Shown here one piece after another: positions 1-8,806 of a stretch of 64,000 nt of DNA. The notes under the pieces are model-generated. The model ran no database searches and was not told the DNA's origin. It was given only the letters and a program-made list of their open reading frames with translations. The stretch is from assembly GCF_000376785.1 (NCBI RefSeq), contig NZ_AQXX01000118.1, positions 1-64,000 of the forward strand, written 5' to 3'. Positions within the stretch are counted from its first letter, which is position 1, and every line of letters starts with the position of its first letter. The translations under genes were made by a program, and so were the position numbers. The stretch is from Hahella ganghwensis DSM 17046 (GTDB lineage: Bacteria > Pseudomonadota > Gammaproteobacteria > Pseudomonadales > Oleiphilaceae).

Positions 1-2
1 AT

Positions 3-269
3 CGTCAGTTGATAAAAGCCCATGGCTTTGTTGGCAGCATGAGTCGAAAGGGGAACTGCTGGGATAACGCGGTAGTGGAGAGCTTCTTCGGTAGCCTGAA
101 GCAAGAACGGATTCAATGGCACCACTACCAGACTCGACGAGAAGCACAGCAAGATGTGTTGCATTACATCACGATGTTCTACAACAGCTTTCGGCTACAT
201 TCATATTTGGATTACCAAAGCCCGAATCAATATGAAACGGCCTGGAAAGAATTACGAGAAGTTGCTTAA
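3..269 (+). CDS. IS3-family transposase OrfB, C-terminal fragment
   Basis: This is the last ~88 codons of an IS3-family OrfB (DDE integrase-type) transposase; the reading frame is open back to the window edge, so the start lies upstream. The segment SMSRKGNCWDNAVVESFFGS is the family's conserved block that carries the catalytic Glu of the DDE triad, followed by the usual K-E, an R-x-H-S-x-L-x-Y-x-SP stretch and a typical C-terminus. It would catalyse excision and insertion of the element. Only the 3' end is visible, so intactness cannot be judged. The element probably ends about 30 bp after the stop codon. Confidence 0.9.
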   Translation, partial: RQLIKAHGFVGSMSRKGNCWDNAVVESFFGSLKQERIQWHHYQTRREAQQDVLHYITMFYNSFRLHSYLDYQSPNQYETAWKELREVA

Positions 270-300
270 CTGGATTGTCACAAATCAGTTGACCACGTCA
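270..300 (+). mobile_element. Probable right end of the IS3-family element
   Basis: The bases between the transposase stop and about position 300 read, on the complementary strand, as TGACGTGGTCAACTGATTTG..., a plausible outward-facing terminal inverted repeat beginning TG as in IS3-family elements. The left copy lies outside the window, so the exact boundary and any target duplication cannot be confirmed. Confidence 0.45.
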
Positions 301-448
301 GATTGCACAACTGAGGGTGAATAAATACAACGAAGCGGAAGTGTCCAGGTTTTTGCGACTATCCAAAATGTTCAGTTGATTTGGATGAATGCCCTGAGTT
401 GATTCTGAATCATTCAGGGCAGGTGAAGCCATAAAACGAGACCTGAAT

Positions 449-826
449 TCAGGCTGGGCAGTCGGATTTGAGGTGGCATGCCTGTTTAATGAAGAATTCC
501 GATTGATTGGCTTCAATATCTTTTTCAGAGTTGAACTTCAGATGGCGGCGAAATTTTCCGGTTCCTTCAAGCAAGCCATTCGGGTCATCAAATTCGGCAC
601 CCTGACTGAACTCTATGGAGAGGTGATTTTTGTAGACGTAAATTCCACCAACAAGCTTACCATCTCTTGAGAATACCAGCCCTCCGTACTTGATGCCTTC
701 TTCCAGGTCAGGGCCAAAGGAGAGAAAGTGCCGGCGAAGTTTTAGAAGAACCTGATGGAAATCAGCGTTAACGCTTTCGATATCCTCCAGGAATTGGTGG
801 ATAAGGTCGGGATTATTCTGTGTCAT
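449..826 (-). CDS. DUF1801 family protein
   Basis: A 125-aa cytosolic protein of the DUF1801 (YdhG-like) family. The pattern is a helical N-terminus, then GIKYGGLVFSRDGKLVGGIY, a KNHLSIEFSQGAEF strand, and GTGKFRRHLKF near the C-terminus, as in small members of this family. Family members have a small alpha/beta fold and no firmly assigned biochemical role. It stands alone between the IS end and a gene-poor stretch. Length is normal for the family and no disruption is seen despite the neighbouring IS element. The start ATG is the first in frame. Confidence 0.8.
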   Translation of the reverse strand: MTQNNPDLIHQFLEDIESVNADFHQVLLKLRRHFLSFGPDLEEGIKYGGLVFSRDGKLVGGIYVYKNHLSIEFSQGAEFDDPNGLLEGTGKFRRHLKFNSEKDIEANQSEFFIKQACHLKSDCPA

Positions 827-1022
827 AACATTCCTTACTAATCATTGATGAAAAGCCTTAACACCTTGTTTATTCTGATAGCGCTAGATGATAAATTGGA
901 TTCATACATAAAATACCTTGTCAAAAGCTGCAACCTGAATCTATCAAATATACTAGCATTCTGTTGATGGTTGTCTGCTCACGGGTAATGATTATATGAT
1001 CTGATCACAATAGTACTAATTT

Positions 1023-1766
1023 TTATTGAACGATTTTATTTAAAATAATTTTTTGATGTAAATATTCTTGTGCGGATAGTTCTTTATAATTTACATTTAA
1101 ATTTTTTTGGCATAAAAAAGCCAAATTAACCCTTTCCCATCGGTAATATATTTTATATTGATTTCCTGCCGGAAGTTCACCATGAGCATGTCGTGCAACA
1201 TCGGTAAGCCTATTTGAAAAGTCAATGGTGGAAAACTTCATAGCGAGCCCTTTACCCTGAAGTTTGGAATAGGCTTCTTTGAGTGTGAAAAGCCTAAGGA
1301 AAAGGCTTTCCCTTAATTGGAAAGGTTGCTTGGCGTATATCTCTAACTCTTGCTTGGATAGTAATTTTGCCGCGAGCTTATCGTAGCTCAGTTTTTTGTC
1401 GGTGGATTGGACATCAATACCACAATGACCTTTTAAACTGGCGATTACTGCAATGGCATTTTCCGTATGAGACAGATTAAAGAAAATAGAGTTATCAGTG
1501 AGCTCAGGCTTGCCCTCAGGTGTTCGGGTAATAGGGGCATGAAGATATTGTGGATCATCGCTTAACTCGACCAACAGATCTCTAAGAAAGCGACGACTTA
1601 AAATGTACTGAGCCTGAGTTTCCGTTGTGCGGTAGCGGGCTAATTGGGCAAAGTCCGAAGCTGGGAGTACAGTCTCCGGAGTCTTGGATCTGAGTACGCT
1701 GGAAGCAAGGTCTTCAAGTTCACCAGGAATGAAATTGAAGACCCGGACCTGGACGTCTGGAACCAT
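1023..1766 (-). CDS. Sfp-type 4'-phosphopantetheinyl transferase
   Basis: About 247 aa. It transfers the phosphopantetheine arm of CoA to a serine of acyl- or peptidyl-carrier proteins. Family signatures are visible: NLSHTENAIAVIAS, then GIDVQS (Mg-binding Asp) and, some 45 residues on, FTLKEAYSKLQGKGL (the W/F-T-x-KE-A-x-x-K motif). A TTG start at 1784 is possible, but I prefer the ATG at 1766, which falls 2 nt after the stop of the VOC gene; the two genes are probably co-transcribed. The C-terminal third is AT-rich and poorly conserved. No NRPS/PKS is in the window, so its carrier-protein partner is unknown. Confidence 0.85.
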   Translation of the reverse strand: MVPDVQVRVFNFIPGELEDLASSVLRSKTPETVLPASDFAQLARYRTTETQAQYILSRRFLRDLLVELSDDPQYLHAPITRTPEGKPELTDNSIFFNLSHTENAIAVIASLKGHCGIDVQSTDKKLSYDKLAAKLLSKQELEIYAKQPFQLRESLFLRLFTLKEAYSKLQGKGLAMKFSTIDFSNRLTDVARHAHGELPAGNQYKIYYRWERVNLAFLCQKNLNVNYKELSAQEYLHQKIILNKIVQ

Positions 1767-1768
1767 GT

Positions 1769-2158
1769 TTACATTGGGCTGCAAAGTTCCAGGAGAATAC
1801 CCGATGGCGTTCTGACATAAGATACGGTTTGCCCCCAGGGTTTTTCTTCCGGGGCTTTAATTTCCGAACCACCGTTCCTGATTGCCGCCTGATGGGTCTC
1901 TTTTACGTCATCGGTAACCAGGGCTATTTCTGTACCCAGCGGCTTGTCTGATGTGGTGGCATTGATATAACCATGTGGCAGGTTGGCCTCACCCAACGAG
2001 TGGCTGGCAAAAGCAAGCACGGTTTCTCCGGTATCCAATTCGCCATAATCGCCACCTTCATGTATGAATCGTCTTTTCATGTCGAAGGCTTTTTCAAAGA
2101 ACTCTACGGTGCTCTTAACATCGTCTACATATGTAATGGCATATCCAAACTTAACCAT
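1769..2158 (-). CDS. VOC (glyoxalase/bleomycin-resistance) family protein
   Basis: A 129-aa single vicinal-oxygen-chelate domain protein. The two beta-alpha-beta-beta-beta modules are apparent: GYAITYVDDVKSTVEFFEKA at the start and VSYVRTPSGILLELCSP at the end, which is the common VOC C-terminal signature with a metal-ligand Glu. The family includes glyoxalase I, dioxygenases and resistance proteins; the substrate here cannot be read from sequence. Translation ends 2 nt before the phosphopantetheinyl transferase start, implying a two-gene operon read leftward. Confidence 0.85.
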   Translation of the reverse strand: MVKFGYAITYVDDVKSTVEFFEKAFDMKRRFIHEGGDYGELDTGETVLAFASHSLGEANLPHGYINATTSDKPLGTEIALVTDDVKETHQAAIRNGGSEIKAPEEKPWGQTVSYVRTPSGILLELCSPM

Positions 2159-2587
2159 CTTGCATCTCCCTGTGAATAGGCGAAATTATGATATATCAAT
2201 GCCTCCGTATTATAAGTAAAACAAAGGCGAAAAGTCATATTAAGAAAATTAAAAATCGAAATCATCTTATCAGATGAAAGTAGTTCTGATCCAGTTGCCA
2301 GATGAATATATTATATTAGTGAATATGTTGTTACGTTATTGGTCTGATAGATAATCAATTAAAGAATAAAAATTTCAGAGGGAATGGCGTAAATTGAGCT
2401 AAGAGAGTGAATGTGAAAAAAAAGCTTGAGTAAGAGTTAGAGAGCTTTATTGAAGTATCATTGTTGCGTCAAAAATTGGCAGCCTCGCTAATATTTAAGA
2501 AATTTCTTAATAATGGCATATTTAGGGAAATAGAAAGCTGTAGATGTGTGAAAGGCCGGTAGAGTTACCGGCCTTTGAGCGGATAGG
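2159..2587. other. Gene-poor AT-rich intergenic region
   Basis: About 430 bp between the VOC gene and the 483-aa unknown gene. It is AT-rich, has no convincing ORF, and presumably holds the promoter of the leftward VOC/phosphopantetheinyl transferase operon near 2160-2300. The only structured element I see is the terminator hairpin at 2551-2576. Confidence 0.5.
2551..2576 (-). terminator. Hairpin terminator for the 483-aa gene
   Basis: An 11-bp perfect stem (2551-2561 pairs with 2566-2576, arms AAAGGCCGGTA/TACCGGCCTTT) with a 4-nt loop, placed 12 bp past the stop codon of the leftward gene at 2588. The A/T flanks make it a plausible intrinsic terminator. Confidence 0.75.
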
Positions 2588-4039
2588 TCAGGCGTTTGCG
2601 ATCTTGAGAAGATTTTCGCGGAATTTGCCGTGATCTCCGTTATCAAAGCTCTTGGCGTTGTCGAGTAGGGCATTGACCATCTTGTCACTGGAGTGGAACA
2701 GGTAACTTTGTTTTCCGATATACTCCGCGGCAAAGGTCTTCAGTGTATCCACATATTTCACGCCGCGGTCGAACTCGTATTGAGAGATGACATGGCCGTT
2801 ATTGCGGAACATGTTCAGAAAATGCATTTTGTCACCGCAAATACCGGAATTGAGTGTAAGCGCGGGAATCAATGCGGATTTATCCACGTAGCCTTCAAAC
2901 CAGTCTTTGAAGCGGATCGAATTCTGATGAACGCCACGGGTTTTGCCGGAGCCGGTATATACTTCCCAATGATTGCGGGCTTCTTTGCAGAAGTGCCTGA
3001 TGTGGGCTACTTCACGCAAGCGCAGGATGAAAAGAGTCACCGTTTCAATCAGTGTATACACCAGATTCATTGCTGCGCCCCCGATGCCGCCAACGATAAA
3101 GGTGGAAGCAGCAAAAGCGCCTTTGACGATGTCATACAGACCCGCGCCAATCCCTTTCATCATCTGAGTCCGCAGTGATTCACAAATAATTTGCGGATGG
3201 CCTTCGAGAATGTCGACGCCGCGTCCGCGCCACCAGGTCGTGACGGCGGTGACAGTGGCATCAGTGGCATTAACCAGTCCTTTGAAGACATCAATACTGC
3301 CGGAAACATAAGGAGCCACCGAAGCGGCGAATTTCCAAACGAGCGCTTTAACGGCGGTCTTGATCGCTGTTGCCGATAATGCGACTTTATCACTGAACTT
3401 GGCCTTGAGCGCTTCGACCAATTGCTTGCAGTAGTCTTCAATCCAATGGAGCGCTTTATAGAAGATATTACGGGTGGTTCCTGAATCGGCCAGATAGCCT
3501 GAGCCTTCAATCGCTTTACTGACCTTTTGCCCAGGGAGCATGGCATAGCCCATATCCAGACGTTTCTTGGTCAGCTCTTTGGCGGCGTCGCTGTTTCCGT
3601 TTGCTGTAAGGATTGAGGAATGCATTCGCATACCGGCGGAGGCAATATCAACCGCTCCACCGACGAAGGCGCTGAAAACGGTGTCATGAATGTGAGTGTG
3701 GGACCAGAGGTAGACAACGCCAAGGCGGGCATGGTCCAAGTCTTTGCGATACTGTTTTTTGATATCGTTGTATTCGGGGCCTTGTCCTGCGAGTCCCTTG
3801 ACGAGCTCTTCAACCGCACCATGCCGGTTACGAATGCTCTTACGCCATTCCTCACCTGAGCCTTTGCTTTTCTTCCATGCATCCAGTTTCTGCTTAAGGT
3901 TCCACCTTGAAGCGGCGCCGCCAAATTTCTCGAAGGACTGGATTTGTTTGTCCACTTCCTTGAGCAGACGACTTCGGGGTTTGCCGGTCACGGCAGTCCG
4001 TTTCATCCAATCTTCATACGAAATCAAATCGCCAGGCAT
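2588..4039 (-). CDS. Protein of unknown function with hydrophobic helices
   Basis: A 483-aa protein I do not recognise. The N-terminal ~90 residues are charged and helical (Lys/Glu/Arg rich). Hydrophobic or amphipathic stretches follow around residues 115-135 (VFSAFVGGAVDIASAGM), 230-265 and 305-350 (GIGAGLYDIVKGAFAASTFI and onward), then a charged C-terminal third. No signal peptide is seen. Such a soluble-start protein with internal Gly/Ala-rich hydrophobic segments could be a membrane-inserting effector or toxin, but nothing in the flanking genes supports that. It has a good Shine-Dalgarno (AAGGAG, 7 nt before ATG) and its own terminator, so it is a real monocistronic gene. Confidence 0.75.
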   Translation of the reverse strand: MPGDLISYEDWMKRTAVTGKPRSRLLKEVDKQIQSFEKFGGAASRWNLKQKLDAWKKSKGSGEEWRKSIRNRHGAVEELVKGLAGQGPEYNDIKKQYRKDLDHARLGVVYLWSHTHIHDTVFSAFVGGAVDIASAGMRMHSSILTANGNSDAAKELTKKRLDMGYAMLPGQKVSKAIEGSGYLADSGTTRNIFYKALHWIEDYCKQLVEALKAKFSDKVALSATAIKTAVKALVWKFAASVAPYVSGSIDVFKGLVNATDATVTAVTTWWRGRGVDILEGHPQIICESLRTQMMKGIGAGLYDIVKGAFAASTFIVGGIGGAAMNLVYTLIETVTLFILRLREVAHIRHFCKEARNHWEVYTGSGKTRGVHQNSIRFKDWFEGYVDKSALIPALTLNSGICGDKMHFLNMFRNNGHVISQYEFDRGVKYVDTLKTFAAEYIGKQSYLFHSSDKMVNALLDNAKSFDNGDHGKFRENLLKIANA

Positions 4040-4606
4040 TACTTTTCTCCTTGTTTAATGCAGAATGCGCGATTATCTGTCCTCCGGAAATACCTCGGCA
4101 GAAAACGCAATTCATAGAGATGACCCGAGTCAGAAACTCTTGTCTCACCTCCTGGTTGAAAATTTAACTATCTACCACATGGAAGGTAGCAAATATCAGC
4201 TTGCCACAAAACTAAGTAATTGTTGCTCGGCATAAAGGACTAGTCCGTCGCTGATGTCTTAAAACGGCAAAGAGAATGTCGTTTTAAGACAACTGATGTA
4301 TCCAGGGGAGACATTTGGTATCGGATTGGTATGTAGACTTCCAAGTAAACTAAACTGTCAGGCCAATCTGAATGAAAGGGTTCCGAATAGACGTTTGCGG
4401 CGAGCCAGAATCGTTTATATTGATGCGAGTAGCTAGAGTATGGCCTCTATACAATAACCAAGGAAAGTGCACGAATAACCAGGCCAAGTTTAGATGATTC
4501 GGGGACATCCAGAGTAGCGCATTGATAGGCTCATCACCTTGAACTAATCTTAATAAGTCAGTAATTCGAGATACTGCTATATTGACTTATTTCCGGAACG
4601 AACAAG
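4040..4606. other. Intergenic region with a palindrome
   Basis: About 570 bp between divergent genes (the leftward 483-aa gene and the rightward acyl-CoA dehydrogenase-like gene). No ORF is convincing on either strand. It should contain both promoters. The clearest feature is the 11-bp inverted repeat at 4256-4290. Confidence 0.5.
4256..4290. repeat. Inverted repeat, 11-bp arms
   Basis: Arms GTCTTAAAACG (4256-4266) and CGTTTTAAGAC (4280-4290) are perfectly complementary around a 13-nt spacer. It lies about midway between divergent genes and not next to a stop codon, so an operator or small-RNA structure is as likely as a terminator. Confidence 0.6.
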
Positions 4607-5770
4607 ATGGATGAGCTTCTGTCAGATCCCATTATCAGGCTACGCAGTCTGGTGCAGGATGTATGTCGACAGGAGATCGCACCCAGGGCTGAAGAGGTGG
4701 ATGCCAAGGCATCATGGCCTGAGGATTCCATGCGGGGTCTAGCTGATGTCGGGTTGTTGGGGCTGCACGCCCCCAAACGCCTGGGAGGTCATGAACAGGG
4801 ATTGCTGGCGTTGGCAGTGATCGGTGAAACTATCGCACAAAGCTGCACGTCATCTGCTCTGTGTTTCGCAATGCACTGCGTTGGCACAGCCGTTATTGCC
4901 GCTAAAGCAACGACCCACCATGACGAAAAATACCTGAAGCCCATAGCCGAAAACCGTCATATCACGACCCTGGCGTTATCTGAGCGTGGCACCGGAGCCC
5001 ACTTTTATCTTCCCCAGACCCAGCTAACTTTTCAGAATAATGAATATATTGTAGAAGGCTGCAAGCAGTTCGTTACCAACGGCAATTTTGCAGACTCCTA
5101 CGTGATCTCTACCACGGCGAGCAGTCAGGAAGCGGGTGAGGGGGACTTCAGTTGCTTGATCCTGGATCGGAATATGAAGGGGATTAGCTGGCTTGATCCC
5201 TGGCAAGGCCTGGGAATGAGGGGGAATGCCTCGAGGGCAATGCGACTGGATAAGGTACATGTCCCCTCGGCTAATCTATTGGGACAGGAAGGAGATCAAA
5301 TCTGGTATACCTTCGAAGTGGTTGCCCCTTACTTTCTAATGGCCATGGCGGGCACCTATGTTGGTGTCGCCCAGAGAGCGTTAGACATCGCCATCCAGCA
5401 TCTCAAGGGTCGTCGTTATGACCATTCCGGTGATTCACTGGCTGACATTCAGACTATGCAATACCGCATTGCCAACATGTGCACAGCAGTGGAAAAGAGC
5501 AGGGGGTTGCTTTACCAAGCTGCTTACAAGGGAGACATCGGCGATCCTCTGGCCATCGCCAATATCATGATGGCCAAGGCGGATGCCGCAGAGCTGGCGG
5601 TGTATATCACCAACGAGGCGATGAGCTGTTGTGGTGGGATTGCCTATCGGGAAAACAGCGAACTGTCCCGATTGCTTCGGGATGCTCGCGCCAGTCATGT
5701 GATGTCACCGACAACGGATATTCTGAAAGTCTGGACAGGAAGACTGATGCTTGGCCTTCCCATCATCTGA
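4607..5770 (+). CDS. Acyl-CoA dehydrogenase family protein
   Basis: A 387-aa flavoprotein of the acyl-CoA dehydrogenase fold: N-terminal helical domain (1-115), middle beta domain (about 116-215; LALSERGTGAHF, then KQFVTNGNFADSYV, and GLGMRGNASRAMRLDKVHVP), and C-terminal helical domain. Family enzymes oxidise acyl-CoA alpha-beta bonds, passing electrons to ETF. The usual C-terminal catalytic segment (Y-E-G-T) reads VMSPTTDIL here, so the canonical Glu is absent. That pattern occurs in a subset of ACAD-like proteins, so a different substrate or a non-dehydrogenase role is possible. The gene is followed within 15 bp by the diguanylate cyclase gene. Confidence 0.85.
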   Translation: MDELLSDPIIRLRSLVQDVCRQEIAPRAEEVDAKASWPEDSMRGLADVGLLGLHAPKRLGGHEQGLLALAVIGETIAQSCTSSALCFAMHCVGTAVIAAKATTHHDEKYLKPIAENRHITTLALSERGTGAHFYLPQTQLTFQNNEYIVEGCKQFVTNGNFADSYVISTTASSQEAGEGDFSCLILDRNMKGISWLDPWQGLGMRGNASRAMRLDKVHVPSANLLGQEGDQIWYTFEVVAPYFLMAMAGTYVGVAQRALDIAIQHLKGRRYDHSGDSLADIQTMQYRIANMCTAVEKSRGLLYQAAYKGDIGDPLAIANIMMAKADAAELAVYITNEAMSCCGGIAYRENSELSRLLRDARASHVMSPTTDILKVWTGRLMLGLPII

Positions 5771-5784
5771 GATTAGAAAGGGCA

Positions 5785-7182
5785 ATGGCTGATATCGCGC
5801 TGTACATCGATAGCAGGAGGTCTTCGGATGAACTTCGGGGCAGCCTGGCAGATATTCTGCAGGAATTTGATATCAGGCTGCATGATTGCGCAGATATCGA
5901 AGATTCACTGAATTACCTTGAACAGCATTCTTGCAACGGCACTAATGTTTTCCTGGCGTTGATCGGTCCGGCAATGGAAAACCCTTTGCAGACTGTTCGC
6001 AGAATTCGTAAAACCTCACCGGAAATGCACTTTGTGTTCCTGACCAGAGACGAAAATCCTGCGTTGGTCGCCGAGCTTCAGTCTCCAATTGCGGGGGTGG
6101 GGAGCCATTGGGAGGTAATGATGCTTACCTCGGAGCATTTTGCCAGAAATCTATCAAAAGCCTTGAGTGCGTTTCTTAAACGGAAAAAGTTCAGAACCAC
6201 CATTGCCGGTCTGCAGAATAAAATCCAGGAGTCACAAAAGCCCAAGGTTTCGGAGCTGCAGCGTTATTCAGTATCGTTGAGATATCTCGCTCACATTTTT
6301 GATCATGCCCATGATGCCATTATCGCTACCACTTGTGACGGAACTATCGTGAAATGGAATCGTGCGGCCCATGAGCTCTTTGGTGTCAGCACCGAACATG
6401 CTTTCGGGCAGTCTGTGTTTCAGGTGGCTGGAGAAGAGTGGCCAGCTCGCCTGGAGAAGCTGTATAAAACAATCACCTCCAGTGGACCGGAACATTCAGA
6501 GAATGAAATCGCCTTCCTGGGCGAGAATCAGCAACAGATTTACGTGAGTGTTACTCTATCGCTGATACGTGATGCATCTGGTGAGGCGATTGGTGTCTCA
6601 GCCTTTGTCCGGGACGTGACGGAACAAAAAGTCACTGAGCAAATTCTGGAAAAAATGCGGCGTGACCTGGAGCGGATGTCATACGAGGACGGTCTGACAG
6701 GCGTCGCAAACCGCAGAATGTTCGACACAACGATTGAAAGGGAATGGCGCCGAATGAAGCGTAACAATCTACCTTTGTCGCTGATTCTGATGGATATCGA
6801 TTATTTCAAGAAATACAACGATCATTATGGACATCAAATGGGGGACCACTGTCTCCAGAAGGTGGCAAAGGCTCTCAGACAAGTCGTGTCCAGGTCTTCA
6901 GATGTGGTCGCACGTTATGGCGGTGAGGAGTTTGCCATACTGTTACCCGAAATGGATAAGCGTGAGGCGCAGGAAATGGCTGAGAGATGCTGTCAGGCAG
7001 TTCGTGGTCTTAATATCAGTCATGATGCCTCTTCCACTGAGCGTTATGTGACGATCAGTGCCGGATTATCCTCAATGATTCCCGACTCAGACCGATATGA
7101 AGATCTTCTCAGGCAAGCGGATCATATGCTCTATAAAGCCAAGGAGCTTGGAAGAAATCAGGTGTATTCCGGTACGATTTGA
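5785..7182 (+). CDS. PAS-GGDEF diguanylate cyclase
   Basis: A 465-aa cytosolic enzyme that should make c-di-GMP from two GTP. Residues 1-135 look like a degenerate receiver domain (DIALYIDSRR..., LIGPAMENP) without a clear phosphoacceptor Asp. A PAS domain follows at about 170-290 (AHDAIIATTCDGTIVKWNRA, GVSAFVRDVTEQK) and a GGDEF domain at about 300-465. The active-site motif is GGEEF at residues 379-383, and RSSD sits five residues upstream, the inhibitory c-di-GMP site. I chose the ATG at 5785, which has GAAAGGG 5 nt upstream; the frame stays open further back but only inside the preceding gene. Probably co-transcribed with the acyl-CoA dehydrogenase homologue. Confidence 0.92.
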   Translation: MADIALYIDSRRSSDELRGSLADILQEFDIRLHDCADIEDSLNYLEQHSCNGTNVFLALIGPAMENPLQTVRRIRKTSPEMHFVFLTRDENPALVAELQSPIAGVGSHWEVMMLTSEHFARNLSKALSAFLKRKKFRTTIAGLQNKIQESQKPKVSELQRYSVSLRYLAHIFDHAHDAIIATTCDGTIVKWNRAAHELFGVSTEHAFGQSVFQVAGEEWPARLEKLYKTITSSGPEHSENEIAFLGENQQQIYVSVTLSLIRDASGEAIGVSAFVRDVTEQKVTEQILEKMRRDLERMSYEDGLTGVANRRMFDTTIEREWRRMKRNNLPLSLILMDIDYFKKYNDHYGHQMGDHCLQKVAKALRQVVSRSSDVVARYGGEEFAILLPEMDKREAQEMAERCCQAVRGLNISHDASSTERYVTISAGLSSMIPDSDRYEDLLRQADHMLYKAKELGRNQVYSGTI

Positions 7183-7300
7183 ACCAGATCACACAATTCC
7201 CTCGGAAAGCTCAAATAAATATCACGTTCAGTTTGGGTTAAGCCATTAATCTGTATAAATTACCCACCCCCCAATCAATTGGAAAAGAAGTTACAGGAAG

Positions 7301-8705
7301 ATGCAGTTAATCAAACTATCACGGGTATTGATGTCAGTGTTAATGGTCGCTACCGTTTCCGGATGCGCCCATCACAATCTGATGGAGGCCGGGGAGGAGT
7401 ATACTTCCCAGGGGCGCTATGAACTGGCAATGCAGGCCTACCAGAAAGCGCTCAAGCTGGAACCCGATGATCAGGAAACCATGGACCGGTTTTATCAAAG
7501 CCGCGACCACTTCGATCAATGGCTTGCAAACGTCCGCCAAGTGGCGGATGCAGCCTATTCCCAGAGCCAACAGGGCAAAGCCATGATGCTGTATGGCAAG
7601 ATTGCCGATGCCACACAGGACCCTGCGGCATTAGCCAGATACAACGAAATACACCGGCAGATGGCAGCCAATCACCAGTTGTACATGCAAGTGGAGGCGG
7701 ATCCTTACCTATTCGGTAATGGGTTGGGCCAGGAAATCAACGGCCTGACTCTTGTTAGTAGTAAGAAGAGTGTGACTTCGGAGACCTCCAGAGTACACAT
7801 GTAGCGGTATTCGCTTTCATTATCAGGAAACAGAATCTCCAGAGGTAGGGCAATATGTCAGCGGGCAGGTATCAGTAGAAAATCCTGAGTATGCAGATCT
7901 AAAACAGGAGGTTTCCTTGCAGCGATATCGCGTGGAAGATAAACGCGATCAGTTGGTCACCTATCGACACAATAAAAAAGACCTCAGTAGAGAACGTCGT
8001 AGTGTAGAAAAAGATCTTCGAGTTGTAGAGAACAAACTCAGCAAGCTTGATCCCGGCACTCCGGAGTATCAACAGAAAAAACGGGAGCGGGATGACCTGC
8101 AGTCAGAAATCTCAAGACTGAATGATCGAATCAGGTGGGCCAAGGATAAAATCGATCAACAGCGTCGGGATGTTGATCATGCCGAGCACGCGTTGGAAGA
8201 TTTGCTCATTGGTTTCAATCATATTCCACCGACCGTGTGGGAGGATGTCATATCGGACTACCACTATACCCGCTACATTATGAGAAAAACGGCTGTTTCC
8301 ACGTTGGTCCTTAACATTGACGGACAACGCCGGGAAGTGCCGCTGGAAGTGGCTTCGGAAGATGACCACTACACGGACCATCCAACCATCGGCCTGGTCG
8401 GTAAACCTGCAAACCTGGAATCCGATCAGGTGATGACTCAACGGCTGAACAGTGAAGCCCGAATCGCTGCTGAAAATCAGCTTAAGTCCATGGTGTATCG
8501 CTATAAACAGGGACTGCTGTTTCGGGCGAACCATGCTATTGACAGCGATGAGCGCTTCACTGGCTGGGTAGCTCATGGCGTGGCCGGCAATCCCGGAGTG
8601 GAAGATGACGTAGCGGCTAAAATGCGCGCGCACCTGGAACTCGAATTAGGCAAAGCCGGGGAATTTGATATCAATCGGCTGCTGACGCTCTATCCGACGC
8701 TATAG
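7301..8705 (+). pseudogene. TPR-type lipoprotein gene broken by a frameshift
   Basis: Two reading frames make one protein of about 467 aa. The first (7301-7804) starts MQLIKLSRVLMSVLMVATVSGC, a lipoprotein signal with lipobox VSGC, then a TPR-like helix pair (AGEEYTSQGRYELAMQAYQKALKLEPDD). It ends at 7804. The second frame is open from 7776 to 8705 and has no start of its own with a ribosome site; it reads HYQETESPEVGQYVSGQVSV, then a charged coiled coil (DLSRERRSVEKDLRVVENKL...), then a C-terminal region. The shift must lie between 7776 and 7804. If intact it would be an outer-membrane or periplasmic lipoprotein of unknown role. Whether this is true decay or a read error cannot be told here. 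Confidence 0.75.
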
Positions 8706-8736
8706 CTGTCATTCAGTATGGCTGCCATTCAGAGCT

Positions 8737-8769
8737 GAAAGAGGCAGAGTTGCCTCTTTCTCTTTTCTT
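8737..8769 (+). terminator. Intrinsic terminator
   Basis: Perfect 10-bp stem (8737-8746 GAAAGAGGCA with 8751-8760 TGCCTCTTTC), 4-nt loop, then TCTTTTCTT. It sits 30 bp after the lipoprotein stop codon and is a textbook rho-independent terminator for the rightward unit. Confidence 0.88.
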
Positions 8770-8806
8770 AATGTCCGCTATTTCATTGATGGTAGCTCGC
8801 TAGGCA

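Noticed and set aside
2693..3178. 161-codon ORF on the plus strand
   Set aside because: It lies entirely opposite the 483-aa gene, has no ribosome site and no family; a shadow frame.
5479..5784. N-terminal extension of the diguanylate cyclase
   Set aside because: Falls inside the acyl-CoA dehydrogenase gene, gives Ser/Arg/Gly-rich nonsense, and the ATG at 5785 has a ribosome site.
8112..8633. 173-codon minus-strand ORF
   Set aside because: Antisense to the lipoprotein coding region, no recognisable domain.
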